A DNA stretch of 64,000 bases from Alterileibacterium massiliense (GCF_900104645.1 NZ_FNWE01000001.1:193765-257764), one strand, 5' to 3'. Positions 17,356 to 28,498 are shown, counted from the stretch's first letter. Notes: generated by a model not told the origin, from the letters alone. Numbers and translations are program-made.

Positions 17356-18708
17356 ATGAAACAAGATATGAAAGAACAATTATTAACAAAAAGACCAATA
17401 GACTTGTTATTTCAATTATCTATACCGGCTGTTATCGGAATGATTGTTATCGGCTTATATCCGTTAATGGATGGAATATTTGCTGGAAAAATCATAGGGC
17501 AAACAGCAATGACTGCCTGCGGCGTTGCAATGCCACTTACCTTTTTTAACAGCGGTGTTTCAACTTTACTTGGTGTAGGTTCTGCATCTGTACTTTCAAG
17601 AGCAATCGGTAAAGGAGATCAAAAAACTGTAGATAAAATAATGGGCAACCTAATCTATTGGGTGATTTTCTTCTCTGTAATTATTACAGTTGGAGGAATA
17701 CTTCTTGCTCCACATTTCTTGTCTATGGTTGGAGCAACAGGTGAAATCAAAGCCTATGGCATTAGATACCTTAGAGTGATCTTTATAGGCTCTTTGTTTG
17801 TAAACTTCACACAGTCCGCAAACATGGTTATGCGTGGTGAAGGACTGATGAAAAAAGCTATGACGATTATGGGACTTGGGGCATTACTGAATATTATTCT
17901 TGACCCTATCTTAATGACTGTTATGGGTGAATATGCGATTGAAGGTGCTGCCCTTGCAACCATCACAGCACAATTTGTTCAGGCAGTGGCAACACTACAT
18001 TATTTCTTGAAAAAGAGTAAAGTTGTTAAAATCCATAAGATAAAGTCTAATCCGGAGATAAAAAAAGAAATGTTTGGGGTAGGATCATCAGCTATGATGA
18101 TGCAGCTTTTATTTATGATACAACAAACTATGCTTTATAAAATGGCATTTAAGTATGGCGGAGATACCAATGGAATTTTGATGGCGGCATCACTTCGTGT
18201 ATATGCCTTTTCATTTATTCCTCTTTGGGGAATGAGTCAAGGCTTGCAACCTGTTGTTGGAACAAACTTTGGGGCAAAACAGTATGACAGAGTAAGAGAA
18301 GCTATGAAGGTCTTTTCTATTGGCGGTTTAGTTCTTGCAGGAATCTTTTGGGTTCCATCCCTATTGCTGTCAAGTCAGATACTTTCGCTATTTGGTGTAG
18401 AAGCAAACATCATTGCACAAGGGGTTGGAAATTTTAGATTGTTCTATTCCGTCTTTATCTTGTATGGAGTAATGGTTATGACTGTTACTTTCTTCCAATC
18501 AATCGGAAACGGAAAGAAAGCCGGAACTATTGTTATGCTTAGACAGTTATTCTTATTTGTTCCCGCAATGATCTTTTTGCCAATGGCATTTGGAGTAAAA
18601 GCAGTTTGGTTTACGCAGCCACTTGTTGATTTCATTATGATTGTTGTTGGAATCTTCATGATGCTTGGAGAACTAAATAAGATGAGCAAAGAAAAAGTAC
18701 AAGCATAA
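17356..18708 (+). CDS. MATE-family efflux transporter
   Basis: A protein of 450 residues with about twelve membrane helices in two MatE repeats. The first begins PIDLLFQLSIPAVIGMIVIGLYPLMDGIFAG; the second contains GMSQGLQPVVGTNFGA. It exports cationic compounds using a sodium or proton gradient. It is the last gene of the TetR-controlled cargo operon, 26 bp after the ABC exporter, with GAGAGGAG as ribosome site. Confidence 0.9.
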   Translation: MKQDMKEQLLTKRPIDLLFQLSIPAVIGMIVIGLYPLMDGIFAGKIIGQTAMTACGVAMPLTFFNSGVSTLLGVGSASVLSRAIGKGDQKTVDKIMGNLIYWVIFFSVIITVGGILLAPHFLSMVGATGEIKAYGIRYLRVIFIGSLFVNFTQSANMVMRGEGLMKKAMTIMGLGALLNIILDPILMTVMGEYAIEGAALATITAQFVQAVATLHYFLKKSKVVKIHKIKSNPEIKKEMFGVGSSAMMMQLLFMIQQTMLYKMAFKYGGDTNGILMAASLRVYAFSFIPLWGMSQGLQPVVGTNFGAKQYDRVREAMKVFSIGGLVLAGIFWVPSLLLSSQILSLFGVEANIIAQGVGNFRLFYSVFILYGVMVMTVTFFQSIGNGKKAGTIVMLRQLFLFVPAMIFLPMAFGVKAVWFTQPLVDFIMIVVGIFMMLGELNKMSKEKVQA

Positions 18709-18793
18709 AATTTCTTATTATGTGCGTGAATACCTGAAATAGTAGAAGGCTTAATTTATGAGGAATGGTTAGCTATAAAATGGAGGGATAGAA

Positions 18794-18895
18794 ATGGAAA
18801 AGTCTATATATTTATTTGAAAGAATAAACCACAATAAAAATAGTCCTTTTTCCTATAAGCTTTATAGCTGTTTGTCTTTCCATATGTTCGTCTAA
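18794..18895 (+). CDS. Possible 33-residue peptide
   Basis: A short frame beginning MEKSIYLFERINHNKN lies behind GGAGGGATAGAA in the gap after the MATE gene and before a terminator. No family is recognised. It may be a leader, a remnant or chance. The rest of 18709-19019 holds only the terminator at 18940. Confidence 0.25.
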   Translation: MEKSIYLFERINHNKNSPFSYKLYSCLSFHMFV

Positions 18896-18939
18896 ACAAT
18901 TAAATATAATTAAAGGAAGAACAAGTTTCTTTCGTTTTA

Positions 18940-18981
18940 GAGGACTTCTTATGCCAAGATGCAGGAGTCCTCCTTTTTTTG
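18940..18981 (+). terminator. Terminator between the MATE operon and the sigma-factor gene
   Basis: GAGGACT (18940-18946) pairs with AGTCCTC (18966-18972) and a run of T follows. Confidence 0.75.
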
Positions 18982-19019
18982 CCTGAAAACGCAGACAAAA
19001 AAAGAATGGAGGAAACATT

Positions 19020-19245
19020 ATGGCAAGAGAATATTACCTTTATGTCAGAGGAGAAAAGGTAAAAGTCAGTGAGCAGATATACAAAGTCTACTGGCGAGAA
19101 AGAGAACACGAGAAGTATTTAGAGCAGGTGGACAGAAAAAACCACTTGCTCTTTTTTTCATCATTGGATCATGACGGACACTTTGTAGATAACATCGCTG
19201 ATGAAAGCGTTGATGTAGAAAAGATTGTTGAAACACAGATGATGA
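19020..19245 (+). pseudogene. Sigma-70-like ICE protein, 5' part (split by insertion)
   Basis: This codes for the first 75 residues of a small ICE sigma-70-like protein (MAREYYLYVRGEKVKVSEQIYKVYW ... VDVEKIVETQMM). At 19242-19245 the gene is cut by the Tn4451-like element. Joining 19245 to 27665 restores a continuous frame of 136 residues. As it stands the frame runs four foreign residues further (NETR) to a stop at 19259. AAGAATGGAGGAAAC upstream gives a good ribosome site, so the truncated peptide could still be made. Confidence 0.85.
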
Positions 19246-19248
19246 ATG

Positions 19249-19261
19249 AAACCAGATAAGG
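19249..19261 (+). repeat. Left terminal inverted repeat of the Tn4451-like element
   Basis: AAACCAGATAAGG matches the right end in inverted orientation at 12 of 13 positions. Confidence 0.75.
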
Positions 19262-19332
19262 AGAAAACGTAAATTGTGTTAATGATAGCAGACATGATTA
19301 TGGAGTGAATATCTTATTTGGAGGAAAAACAA

Positions 19333-19707
19333 ATGGTACAATCAATCTTTGAGGAAATGGGCGGCAGATACGAACGGCAAGGCGAATACATTTTACCCTG
19401 CCTTACCATACCACCCGAAAAGGAACAGCCGATAGACTTATTCGGACGGCGGCACTTGGACTATCTGCGGGAGTACCGCAAAATTACATACACCAATCTT
19501 CTCACAAGCGGCAGGCTCAATGCTTACCTTGCCGACATTGACAGACAGGCACAGGAACGCTTTGAACGGCTCATAGAGGGCATGAAACAAGCACAGGGCA
19601 TAACAGAACAGTTAAAGGCAGAAAACGCCTTAAAATGGACTGGAAGAATGAATAACATAAGGGCTTGTGCGAGGGAGATTGTGGAAAAGGAAATTATTTT
19701 TGCATAA
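19333..19707 (+). CDS. tnpV: TnpV family transposon-encoded protein
   Basis: A protein of 124 residues resembling TnpV of Tn4451-type elements; its role in transposition is not defined. Family-like features are IFEEMGGRYERQGEYILPCL near the start, FGRRHLDYLREYRKITYTNLLTSGRLNAYL in the middle and a C-terminal arginine-rich helix (NNIRACAREIVEKEI). The ATG at 19333 is chosen for GGAGG nine bases upstream; a TTG at 19318 would put the ribosome site inside the gene. It lies next to the left end of the element, as expected for tnpV. Confidence 0.8.
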   Translation: MVQSIFEEMGGRYERQGEYILPCLTIPPEKEQPIDLFGRRHLDYLREYRKITYTNLLTSGRLNAYLADIDRQAQERFERLIEGMKQAQGITEQLKAENALKWTGRMNNIRACAREIVEKEIIFA

Positions 19708-19764
19708 ACAGATGATTAGTGGCAGGGTGAAATCCTGCCACTTTTTCTGCTTTAGTTTGTCAGC

Positions 19765-19793
19765 TTGACAAATAAAGGGTTAAGGAATATAAT
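19765..19793 (+). promoter_or_regulatory. tet(O) promoter
   Basis: TTGACA (19765-19770) and TATAAT (19788-19793) are separated by 17 bp, a near-ideal vegetative promoter. It lies about 280 bp upstream of tet(O), leaving a long leader. Confidence 0.85.
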
Positions 19794-19825
19794 TAGATTC
19801 AGTTTTATACAAGGAGTTAATAAAT

Positions 19826-20037
19826 ATGCGGCAAGGTATTCTTAAATAAACTGTCAATTTGATAGTGGGAACAAAAAGTAGCAGTCCCGTTTCACTTTTA
19901 ATATGGGGCTTGGTTTTTTGTACCCAGTTTAAGAATACTTTTATCATGTAATTTTATATGCCCGAAAACATATAAGTGTTTTGGGGCTATGGGAGTTATT
20001 TACCCAGTGATAGGAGTATTTATCACTGGGTATTTTT
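19826..20037 (+). promoter_or_regulatory. tet(O) leader: short peptide and attenuator
   Basis: A seven-residue peptide, MRQGILK (19826-19849), is preceded by AAGGAG. The leader then folds into several hairpins and ends in a terminator, ACCCAGTGATA/TATCACTGGGT (20002-20031) plus TATTTTTATG. This arrangement is typical of ribosomal-protection tet genes, where stalling or slow translation changes read-through into the resistance gene. Confidence 0.75.
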
Positions 20038-20073
20038 ATGCCCTTTTTTGGGTGTTGATAGGAGGAAAATCAC

Positions 20074-21993
20074 ATGAAAATAATTAACTTAGGCATTCTG
20101 GCTCACGTTGACGCAGGAAAGACAACCTTAACGGAGAGTTTATTGTATACCAGTGGTGCAATTGCAGAACTAGGGAGCGTAGATAAAGGCACAACAAGGA
20201 CAGATACAATGAATTTGGAGCGTCAAAGGGGAATCACTATCCAGACAGCAGTGGCATCTTTTCAGTGGGAGGATGTAAAAGTCAACATTATAGATACGCC
20301 AGGCCATATGGATTTTTTGGCGGAAGTATACCGTTCTTTATCCGTATTAGACGGAGCAGTATTATTAGTTTCTGCAAAGGATGGCATACAGGCACAGACC
20401 CGCATACTGTTTCATGCACTACAGACAATGAAGATTCCGACAATTTTTTTCATCAATAAAATTGACCAAGAGGGGATTGATTTGCCAATGGTATATCGGG
20501 AAATGAAAGCAAAGCTTTCTTCGGAAATTATAGTGAAGCAAAAGGTTGGGCAGCATCCCCATATAAATGTAACGGACAATGACGATATGGGACAGTGGGA
20601 TGCGGTAATTATGGGAAACGATGGACTATTAGAGAAATATATGTCAGGGAAACCGTTTAAAATGTCAGAACTGGAACAGGAAGAAAACAGGAGATTCCAA
20701 AACGGAACGTTATTTCCCGTTTATCACGGAAGCGCTAAAAACAATCTTGGGATTCGGCAGCTTATAGAAGTGATTGCCAGTAAGTTTTATTCATCAACGC
20801 CTGAAGGTCAATCTGAACTATGCGGGCAGGTTTTTAAGATTGAATATTCGGAGAAAAGGCGGCGTTTTGTTTATGTGCGTATATATAGCGGAACATTGCA
20901 TTTGAGGGATGTTATTAGAATATCTGAAAAAGAGAAAATAAAAATCACAGAGATGTGTGTTCCGACAAACGGGGAATTATGTTCATCCGATACAGCCTGC
21001 TCTGGTGATATTGTAATTTTACCAAATGATGTTTTGCAGCTAAACAGTATTTTGGGGAACGAAATGCTGTTGCCGCAGAGAGCATTTATTGAAAATCCTC
21101 TCCCTATGCTCCAAACAACGATTGCAGTAAAGAAATCTGAACAGCGGGAAATATTGCTTGGGGCACTTACAGAAATTTCAGATGGCGACCCTCTTTTAAA
21201 ATATTATGTGGATACTACAACGCATGAGATTATACTTTCTTTTTTGGGGAAAGTGCAGATGGAAGTCATTTGTGCCATCCTTGAGGAAAAATATCATGTG
21301 GAGGCAGAAATAAAAGAGCCTACTGTTATATATATGGAAAGACCGCTTAGAAAAGCAGAATATACCATCCACATAGAAGTCCCGCCAAACCCTTTCTGGG
21401 CTTCTGTCGGGTTGTCCATAGAGCCGCTCCCTATTGGAAGCGGAGTGCAGTATGAAAGCAGAGTTTCACTTGGATATTTAAACCAATCGTTCCAAAATGC
21501 GGTTATGGAGGGGGTCCTCTATGGCTGCGGGCAGGGGCTGTATGGATGGAAAGTGACAGACTGTAAAATCTGTTTTGAATATGGATTGTATTATAGTCCT
21601 GTAAGTACCCCCGCAGACTTTCGGCTGCTTTCCCCTATCGTATTGGAGCAGGCTTTAAAAAAAGCAGGGACAGAACTATTAGAGCCATATCTCCAATTTG
21701 AAATTTATGCACCGCAGGAATATCTCTCACGGGCGTATCATGATGCCCCAAGGTATTGTGCAGATATTGTAAGTACCCAGATAAAGAATGACGAGGTCAT
21801 TCTGAAAGGAGAAATCCCTGCCAGATGTATTCAAGAATACAGGAACGATTTAACTTATTTCACAAATGGGCAGGGAGTCTGCTTGACAGAGTTAAAAGGA
21901 TACCAGCCAGCTACTGGTAAACTTATTTGCCAACCCCGCCGCCCGAATAGCCGTATAGATAAGGTTCGGCATATGTTCCACAAGTTAGCCTAA
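20074..21993 (+). CDS. tet(O): Tet(O)-type tetracycline resistance ribosomal protection protein
   Basis: A 639-residue EF-G-like GTPase that dislodges tetracycline from the ribosome. GTPase motifs are AHVDAGKTT (G1), RGITIQTA (G2), DTPGHMDF (G3) and NKIDQ (G4). The length and nearly the whole sequence match remembered Tet(O), including the ending [17 protein letters not shown]. Scattered substitutions could mean a variant or a mosaic with Tet(32) or Tet(W), which I cannot test here. The ribosome site is GATAGGAGG. It is preceded by the characteristic attenuator leader. Confidence 0.95.
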   Translation: MKIINLGILAHVDAGKTTLTESLLYTSGAIAELGSVDKGTTRTDTMNLERQRGITIQTAVASFQWEDVKVNIIDTPGHMDFLAEVYRSLSVLDGAVLLVSAKDGIQAQTRILFHALQTMKIPTIFFINKIDQEGIDLPMVYREMKAKLSSEIIVKQKVGQHPHINVTDNDDMGQWDAVIMGNDGLLEKYMSGKPFKMSELEQEENRRFQNGTLFPVYHGSAKNNLGIRQLIEVIASKFYSSTPEGQSELCGQVFKIEYSEKRRRFVYVRIYSGTLHLRDVIRISEKEKIKITEMCVPTNGELCSSDTACSGDIVILPNDVLQLNSILGNEMLLPQRAFIENPLPMLQTTIAVKKSEQREILLGALTEISDGDPLLKYYVDTTTHEIILSFLGKVQMEVICAILEEKYHVEAEIKEPTVIYMERPLRKAEYTIHIEVPPNPFWASVGLSIEPLPIGSGVQYESRVSLGYLNQSFQNAVMEGVLYGCGQGLYGWKVTDCKICFEYGLYYSPVSTPADFRLLSPIVLEQALKKAGTELLEPYLQFEIYAPQEYLSRAYHDAPRYCADIVSTQIKNDEVILKGEIPARCIQEYRNDLTYFTNGQGVCLTELKGYQPATGKLICQPRRPNSRIDKVRHMFHKLA

Positions 21994-22044
21994 CAGCTTG
22001 CGAAAGTCGTATAAAATGAGATTTGAAAGGATTAGAAGCTAATT

Positions 22045-22229
22045 ATGATGAAATGCGAATAGATATTGTGCCCTGTTTGTGGGAGCAAAACCCGTAATAA
22101 AATTAGGAAAGACACTGTTTTGAAGAAGTTTTGAAGAATTATCCCCTTTATTGTCCAAAATGCAGACAAGAAAGATTGATTAAAGTTGACAACTTGAAGA
22201 TAACTGTCATCAAAGAGCCAGACGCTTAA
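22045..22229 (+). pseudogene. Cysteine-rich KTR-domain protein, broken
   Basis: A gene of the small zinc-ribbon Cys-rich KTR family, usually found directly behind tet ribosomal-protection genes. The frame reads MMKCE, then TAG where the family has Trp, then ILCPVCGSKTRNKIRKDT. An 11-bp tandem duplication of GTTTTGAAGAA follows, shifting the frame. The remainder (CPKCRQERLIKVDNLKITVIKEPDA) is intact in the shifted frame. Two separate lesions indicate that the gene is dead. Confidence 0.75.
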
Positions 22230-22235
22230 GACGCA

Positions 22236-22282
22236 GAGTCGATGAAATTGTGGAACAATTCACGAATCATCGGCTCTTTTTG
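22236..22282 (+). terminator. Terminator behind tet(O) and the KTR remnant
   Basis: GAGTCGATGA pairs with TCATCGGCTC, an inner stem AATTGT/ACAATT stacks inside it, and TTTTTG follows. Confidence 0.8.
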
Positions 22283-22737
22283 TTTCGTATTTGAAAGAAC
22301 AAACTCACCAAATAAAAAAACGATATTCGGGTGGGTTATTTTGTTATACCCTAAATTACCCTCTGAATTTGTTTTTAAATTTGGAGGGTTTTTATGTTCC
22401 TTTTTTCGGGCGGTTGTCCATCTGCTTATATAAAGCAAAGTTTATCTATACATAGCATATCAGGGACTGGCAGGAAGCCAGTTAAAAAAATCCCTGCCAG
22501 TGCAACGGTACTTCTCACCATGAAGGTAGAAGTACAATCTCCATACAACAGAATTAGTATTTCCCATAACCGTAGAGGTCACAGAGCCTTTGCGGTTTTT
22601 CTTTTGTCGTTTTTTATCGGAATACGCCGCAGGGCTGTTACTTGTTTTGGGTGTCGTTCCCCGCCTCTCCATCTGGATTTTTACATTTCATCGCAGGCTA
22701 AAGCCTGCTCAATTCAGATTGATTGGAGGAAAAAAGA
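22283..22737. other. Intergenic stretch before the sigma-like gene
   Basis: About 450 bp without a convincing gene. It contains an inverted repeat CTGGCAGG/CCTGCCAG (22467-22500) and other short GC-rich hairpins, probably the leader of the next gene. Overlapping frames on both strands look random. Confidence 0.5.
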
Positions 22738-23163
22738 ATGGCATATAACAACGGACGTGAGGACAGGAAGTGGCGTATCTGGAAAGAAGCCGAGGAAAAA
22801 GTGTTGCGGGAACATGGAGTTGATGAAACTACCATTGAACAAATCCGTATAGACGACAGGGCAGACTTTAATTCCAACAGGCGGTTTTACCATTGGACAA
22901 GCGATTTCGGGGAATACCTTGAGGGAATGGCAGACAAAGAGCAATCATCCGAGATAAAGACCGTTACGGATTTATTAGATGAAATCGAGGATGAAAATCT
23001 GTATCAGGCATTGCTTACGGTGGACAGGCGTACTCTGCAAATCGTTCTGCTGAAAATGCAGGGCTATTCCACAAAAGAGATTGCCCCGCTTGTGCATTTA
23101 ACGACGGGTGCTATCTATGCACGGTTAGACCATCTCAGAAAAAAGTTGCAGAAGATTTTATAG
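22738..23163 (+). CDS. Sigma-70-like helix-turn-helix protein of the nested element
   Basis: A protein of 141 residues. The acidic N-terminal half is not recognised. The C-terminus has a sigma region-4-type HTH: DRRTLQIVLLKMQGYSTKEIAPLVHLTTGAIYARLDHLRKKL. It probably controls transcription of the element's mobilisation and recombinase genes. The ATG at 22738 follows TTGGAGGAAAAAAGA; the TTG there could also be read as a start. It is comparable in role to the split sigma gene of the ICE but not closely similar. Confidence 0.7.
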   Translation: MAYNNGREDRKWRIWKEAEEKVLREHGVDETTIEQIRIDDRADFNSNRRFYHWTSDFGEYLEGMADKEQSSEIKTVTDLLDEIEDENLYQALLTVDRRTLQIVLLKMQGYSTKEIAPLVHLTTGAIYARLDHLRKKLQKIL

Positions 23164-23809
23164 GCATCTAATACAGCACGCTTTCTTATGGGCTATTGGG
23201 TGGGGGATAAAATTCTCCCGCCCAATTTTAGAATAAGTGAATAAAATCCCTGTCCATAGGGAATACTAAAAAGTTTGTGCAAAATCTTGACAGCCATATT
23301 GCCGCTATGGTATTCTAAAATACAAATGGGGAAATTGGAAGATTGAAAATTAAATAAGTACATAGATATAAAATTGAAATGTTGGTCAATCGACAAGGCT
23401 GACATGGGTTTTGAATTTCAAAGCCGCTACATAACATTGCGAATCAGATTGAGAGGGAATCCTCTTGTCGTTCGTGGTGTGGTGCAGCGGCTTTTTCATT
23501 TATCCAAAAGTCAAAGGTAATCAAATCCAGAACGGAGGTGGAAGCACATAGGATTTTCTTTTCGGAGGGTAAGGGCAGGTATAAAGAATGTCGCTGCACA
23601 GAAAAGTTGCCCTGCGGAGATGTCCGCAGGGATAGCGAGCATCGGATTGTGTCAGCCACAATCCCAATCCACAGCCTAAAGGCGTGTGGACTAACTTAGG
23701 GGACAGGTCTACGCTCCGCTTCGGTCGGCGCTAAGCGGACGTCCACTGGACGTCCAGCGCCCCTAGCTACCCCGATAAAAGAAAAAATAAGACTGGAGGA
23801 TTAAGAAAA
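23164..23809. other. Probable origin-of-transfer region upstream of the second MobC gene
   Basis: A 646-bp gene-free stretch directly before MobC and relaxase, rich in short repeats: GGACGTCC occurs twice around 23737-23758, and GCGCTAAGC and CCGCTTCGG arms lie nearby. Its place before mobC is where oriT normally lies. The nick site could not be identified by eye. Confidence 0.4.
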
Positions 23810-24154
23810 ATGAGTAGAGAAAAATCAGAAAAAGTATGCATTACTTTTAGATTGAGCGAAGAAGAACATGAAAAATTAAAGCAGTATTCATCCGCCTGCG
23901 GTCTGTCCGCAGCAGAATTTATGCGTCAGTTATGCAGGGGAAATGCCCCACAGCCAATGCCGCAAACCGAGTTTTGGGAACTGCTAGGCAAGCTCTATGA
24001 AGTGCATGATGCTTTCAGAAAATGCGTCCCTTTCTATCCTGCCGCCGCTGAAATCTGTAAGGAGATTGAGCAGTTAGTGATGGATTTGCAGCAGAGATTT
24101 ACTATGCCACAACCGTTTGATATGGAAAAATATGCAGGGAAAGGGGTAGTCTGA
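23810..24154 (+). CDS. MobC-like relaxosome protein of the nested element
   Basis: A protein of 114 residues with an N-terminal ribbon-helix-helix-like part (KVCITFRLSEEEHEKLKQYS) and SAAEFMRQLCRG, typical of plasmid MobC proteins. It would assist the relaxase encoded 2 bp downstream. GACTGGAGG lies upstream of the ATG. It differs from the ICE MobC at 1638 and is not a duplicate of it. Confidence 0.75.
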   Translation: MSREKSEKVCITFRLSEEEHEKLKQYSSACGLSAAEFMRQLCRGNAPQPMPQTEFWELLGKLYEVHDAFRKCVPFYPAAAEICKEIEQLVMDLQQRFTMPQPFDMEKYAGKGVV

Positions 24155-24155
24155 T

Positions 24156-25520
24156 ATGGCGGCAACGAGCCTCTGGCACATCGAAGGACGGTTGAAAGAC
24201 CTGATTTCTTATGTGGAAAATCCAGAAAAGACCGTGCCGAATAAGGAGATGCAGGACTTCTTTGACGTGTTCTCCTATGTGAAAAATCCAGAGAAAACGG
24301 ACAATGGAGAGTTTGTTTCCGCCATCAACTGTTTAAAAGAAACAGCGTTACAGCAGATGATTCTGACGAAAAAGCAGTACCAGAAGACAGGCGGGTATAT
24401 CGCTTGGCACGGCTACCAGAGCTTCAAGCCAGACGAGGTAACGCCCGAACAATGCCACGAAATCGGCTTGAAACTGGCAAGGGAGATGTGGGGCGACAAG
24501 TACCAGATAATCGTTGCCACCCACCTTGACAGGGGGCATCTCCACAACCACTTCTGCTTCAACTCCGTTTCCTATCTGGATGGGAGCAAATATAATTACT
24601 CAAAATCGGAGCAGAAACGGCTAAGGGAAACGTCAGACCGCTTGTGCAGAGAGTACGGATTATCGGTGATTGAGAACCCGAAGAAAGCCCCTTCAAGACC
24701 GCTGTATCTGGATGAAAAGAGCGGCAAGCCGACACGCTACAACGTCTATCTGGAAGATTTGGCGGAGGCAATCAGCGGCAGTCGGGATATTCCGCACATG
24801 ATGAGATACCTTACCGACAAAGGCTACGAGGTTGATTTTTCGGGCGGGCATTGGAAGATGAAGCTGCCGCAGTATAAGCATTTTACAAGATTAGATACGC
24901 TTGATGAACGCTTAACGCCCGATTTTATCCGCTCACATTTAGGCACAAGGGCAAGGTACGGGAACTATAAAGCGAGGATTTCCTACTCTCCCCATATGCC
25001 AGAGGAATATAAAAAGGCTTGGAAACCGCACCAGAAAACCACGGGAATCTTAGCGTTGTATTATTACTGGTGCTATCAGTTGGGGATATTCCCGAAAGGC
25101 ACGGACTACAAGCCGACAAGCCCGCTGATGAAAGAGGAGCTTCGGAAACTGGACGAGATTACCGCACAGGTACGCTATATGTCAGAGCATGACATCTCCA
25201 CCCTCTCCGATTTGCACGCCGACAGGGAGAAAAACCAGACGGAAATGGACATGCTTACCGACTATCGGCGGCACTTGCAGAATAAGATACGGCGTGCTTC
25301 ACCCGCCGAGAAAGAAACGCTCCGAGAAGAAAAAAACGGAGTGACGGAGCAGATAACAGAACTGCGAAAGCGGCTGAAATATGCGGATGGAATTGAAAAA
25401 CGCTCTGCCCACATTGATGATTGTTTAAACCAAATCCACGATACGGCTGAAAAACAGCGTTCAAACCAGAACGGGAGGGCAGGCAAAACAGACCGCAGGA
25501 GGGAGGAATCATTGCGATGA
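24156..25520 (+). CDS. Relaxase of the Tn4451-like element (TnpZ-like)
   Basis: A 454-residue relaxase with metal-binding histidines in ATHLDRGHLHNHFCF (about residues 119-133). Tyrosines in the N-terminal repeats ISYVENPEKT and FSYVKNPEKT are nucleophile candidates. The C-terminal part is charged and helical. In Tn4451 the equivalent TnpZ allows mobilisation by a co-resident conjugative element; here the surrounding ICE could supply it. It starts 2 bp after mobC and overlaps the TnpW-like gene by 4 bp. Confidence 0.88.
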   Translation: MAATSLWHIEGRLKDLISYVENPEKTVPNKEMQDFFDVFSYVKNPEKTDNGEFVSAINCLKETALQQMILTKKQYQKTGGYIAWHGYQSFKPDEVTPEQCHEIGLKLAREMWGDKYQIIVATHLDRGHLHNHFCFNSVSYLDGSKYNYSKSEQKRLRETSDRLCREYGLSVIENPKKAPSRPLYLDEKSGKPTRYNVYLEDLAEAISGSRDIPHMMRYLTDKGYEVDFSGGHWKMKLPQYKHFTRLDTLDERLTPDFIRSHLGTRARYGNYKARISYSPHMPEEYKKAWKPHQKTTGILALYYYWCYQLGIFPKGTDYKPTSPLMKEELRKLDEITAQVRYMSEHDISTLSDLHADREKNQTEMDMLTDYRRHLQNKIRRASPAEKETLREEKNGVTEQITELRKRLKYADGIEKRSAHIDDCLNQIHDTAEKQRSNQNGRAGKTDRRREESLR

Positions 25521-25819
25521 GCAGAAAGTCCGAAGAAGAAATACAGGCAATCATGGAGGAATACAGGGACGCCCCTATGGTAAATCCCGATAAAGTATAT
25601 CCCCCTCTGCCGCCCGTCCAAAACGTCACTCCCCTTGTCCGTGTTCCAGAGCAGATGAGCTTTACCGAGAAAATCGGCGGCACGGAATACACCGTCGACG
25701 CCCATTTCCGAAAGGACGGGCGGGATTTGCTTTCCAAGCTTACGGATATTTTTATGCGTGGCATGCAGGGATATGAATGTTATAATGACGGGGATTGGAG
25801 TGGCGATGACGGAGCATAG
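25517..25819 (+). CDS. tnpW: TnpW-like transposon-encoded protein
   Basis: A 100-residue protein with the TnpW core MSFTEKIGGTEYTVDAHF and DLLSKLTDI. The N-terminal 45 residues are proline-rich and unlike the short classical form. The function is unknown. It overlaps the relaxase gene and precedes the serine recombinase, keeping the usual order at the right end of such elements. Confidence 0.7.
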   Translation: MSRKSEEEIQAIMEEYRDAPMVNPDKVYPPLPPVQNVTPLVRVPEQMSFTEKIGGTEYTVDAHFRKDGRDLLSKLTDIFMRGMQGYECYNDGDWSGDDGA

Positions 25820-25861
25820 CAGACCGCAGAAGAATTACCGCTTTAAAGCGTTGAAGTTTGA

Positions 25862-27586
<1,725 letters not shown>

Positions 27587-27598
27587 ATAAAGGCGAAA

Positions 27599-27622
27599 GC
27601 AGGAGTAAATCTGTACTCCTGC
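27599..27622 (+). terminator. Hairpin behind the nested recombinase
   Basis: GCAGGAGTA pairs with TACTCCTGC, with TATTTTTATCC further on. It lies just inside the right end of the element. Confidence 0.5.
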
Positions 27623-27642
27623 CGATACATATCTATTTTTAT

Positions 27643-27655
27643 CCCTATCTGGTTT
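27643..27655 (-). repeat. Right terminal inverted repeat of the Tn4451-like element
   Basis: On the minus strand it reads AAACCAGATAGGG, matching the left end at 19249-19261 with one difference. Confidence 0.75.
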
Positions 27656-27660
27656 AACTC

Positions 27661-27849
27661 ATGATTGAAACAGTCAGAAATGCTATATCAAGGCTCAATG
27701 CTGAAGAAAGGGATATTATTGAACGCTTGTATTTCAATGATGAAACGGTTCGTTCAGTGGCAAAGATCAAAAGTATTACACATCCGGCTTTAATCAAAAG
27801 AAGAAACAAAATACTTGAAAAGTTAAAAAAATTCATCGAAGAACTGTAG
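27661..27849 (+). pseudogene. Sigma-70-like ICE protein, 3' part (split by insertion)
   Basis: The C-terminal 62 residues hold the region-4 HTH (NAEERDIIERLYFNDETVRSVAKIKSITHPALIKRRNKILEKL). Together with 19020-19245 it forms a 136-residue protein. The ATG at 27661 is created by the junction core and has no ribosome site, so expression of this half is doubtful. It directly adjoins the right end of the Tn4451-like element. Confidence 0.85.
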
Positions 27850-27868
27850 AACTTCGGTAACCAAAGGG

Positions 27869-27906
27869 GTCAAATTTTCCTTATGTAAAGTGAAGGGGAA
27901 TTTGAC
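27869..27906 (+). terminator. Hairpin after the sigma-factor gene
   Basis: GTCAAATTTTCC pairs with GGGGAATTTGAC (with G-T wobbles), followed by TTCCTTTACTTTATT. The remaining 27907-28333 holds no gene I can support. Confidence 0.45.
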
Positions 27907-28333
27907 TTCCTTTACTTTATTCAATAAGAGAGAAGCCTGCTTATGGCAAATAGGAAAATGTAAAGAAAATAATCCCTTTCAAATATTGATCTTTGACAAC
28001 TGAATAGACCAAGGTAGGACTTTATCTACTTGTGGAGAATTATGACTTACGCCATGATCTTTCTGCTGAAAGCAATTTCGGTTCTATGAATACTGGGTTA
28101 GCCAAGGATACAAGAAAGTGAGCGATAAATAAGAATACATAAAAAACAGAGGTGGCAATCTGTTCGGTGATACAAGTAGTGATAATGATACTTCAATAGT
28201 TTAAGCCGGCTCGTCTTAATAAGGGGCGGAGGTGAGATTCCTATGTTGCTGCCAAGCACCTACCAATGTCATAAAACTTAGTAAGATAAATAATAGTTAA
28301 TTAAGGAAAATTTAAAGCGGAGGAGGTGTGTTA

Positions 28334-28498
28334 GTGGATAATGACTGGAATGGATTGGCTGATTTAATTGCGAATCTGATTACAAAGTACGCTGGAGTTT
28401 TAGATTTAGATAATCTTCCAAATCCAACTCCAGTAAAAAATATAGAAGATAAAAATAAATTTGACATAGCAAAAACACAGATTGAGAAAAAACGATAA
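28334..28498 (+). CDS. Small ICE protein of 54 residues
   Basis: GTG start behind GGAGGAGGTG. The protein begins MDNDWNGLADLIANLITKYAGVLDLDNLP and ends in a basic helix (DIAKTQIEKKR). It lies 86 bp upstream of the ICE recombinase. I recognise the style as common next to ICE recombinases but know no function; a recombination directionality factor is one possibility, given its size and place. There is no homology evidence for that. Confidence 0.5.
   Translation: MDNDWNGLADLIANLITKYAGVLDLDNLPNPTPVKNIEDKNKFDIAKTQIEKKR

Noticed and set aside
23164-23809. Small frames in the gap before the second MobC gene
   Set aside because: No ribosome site or protein-like pattern; repeats suggest a DNA-level function instead.
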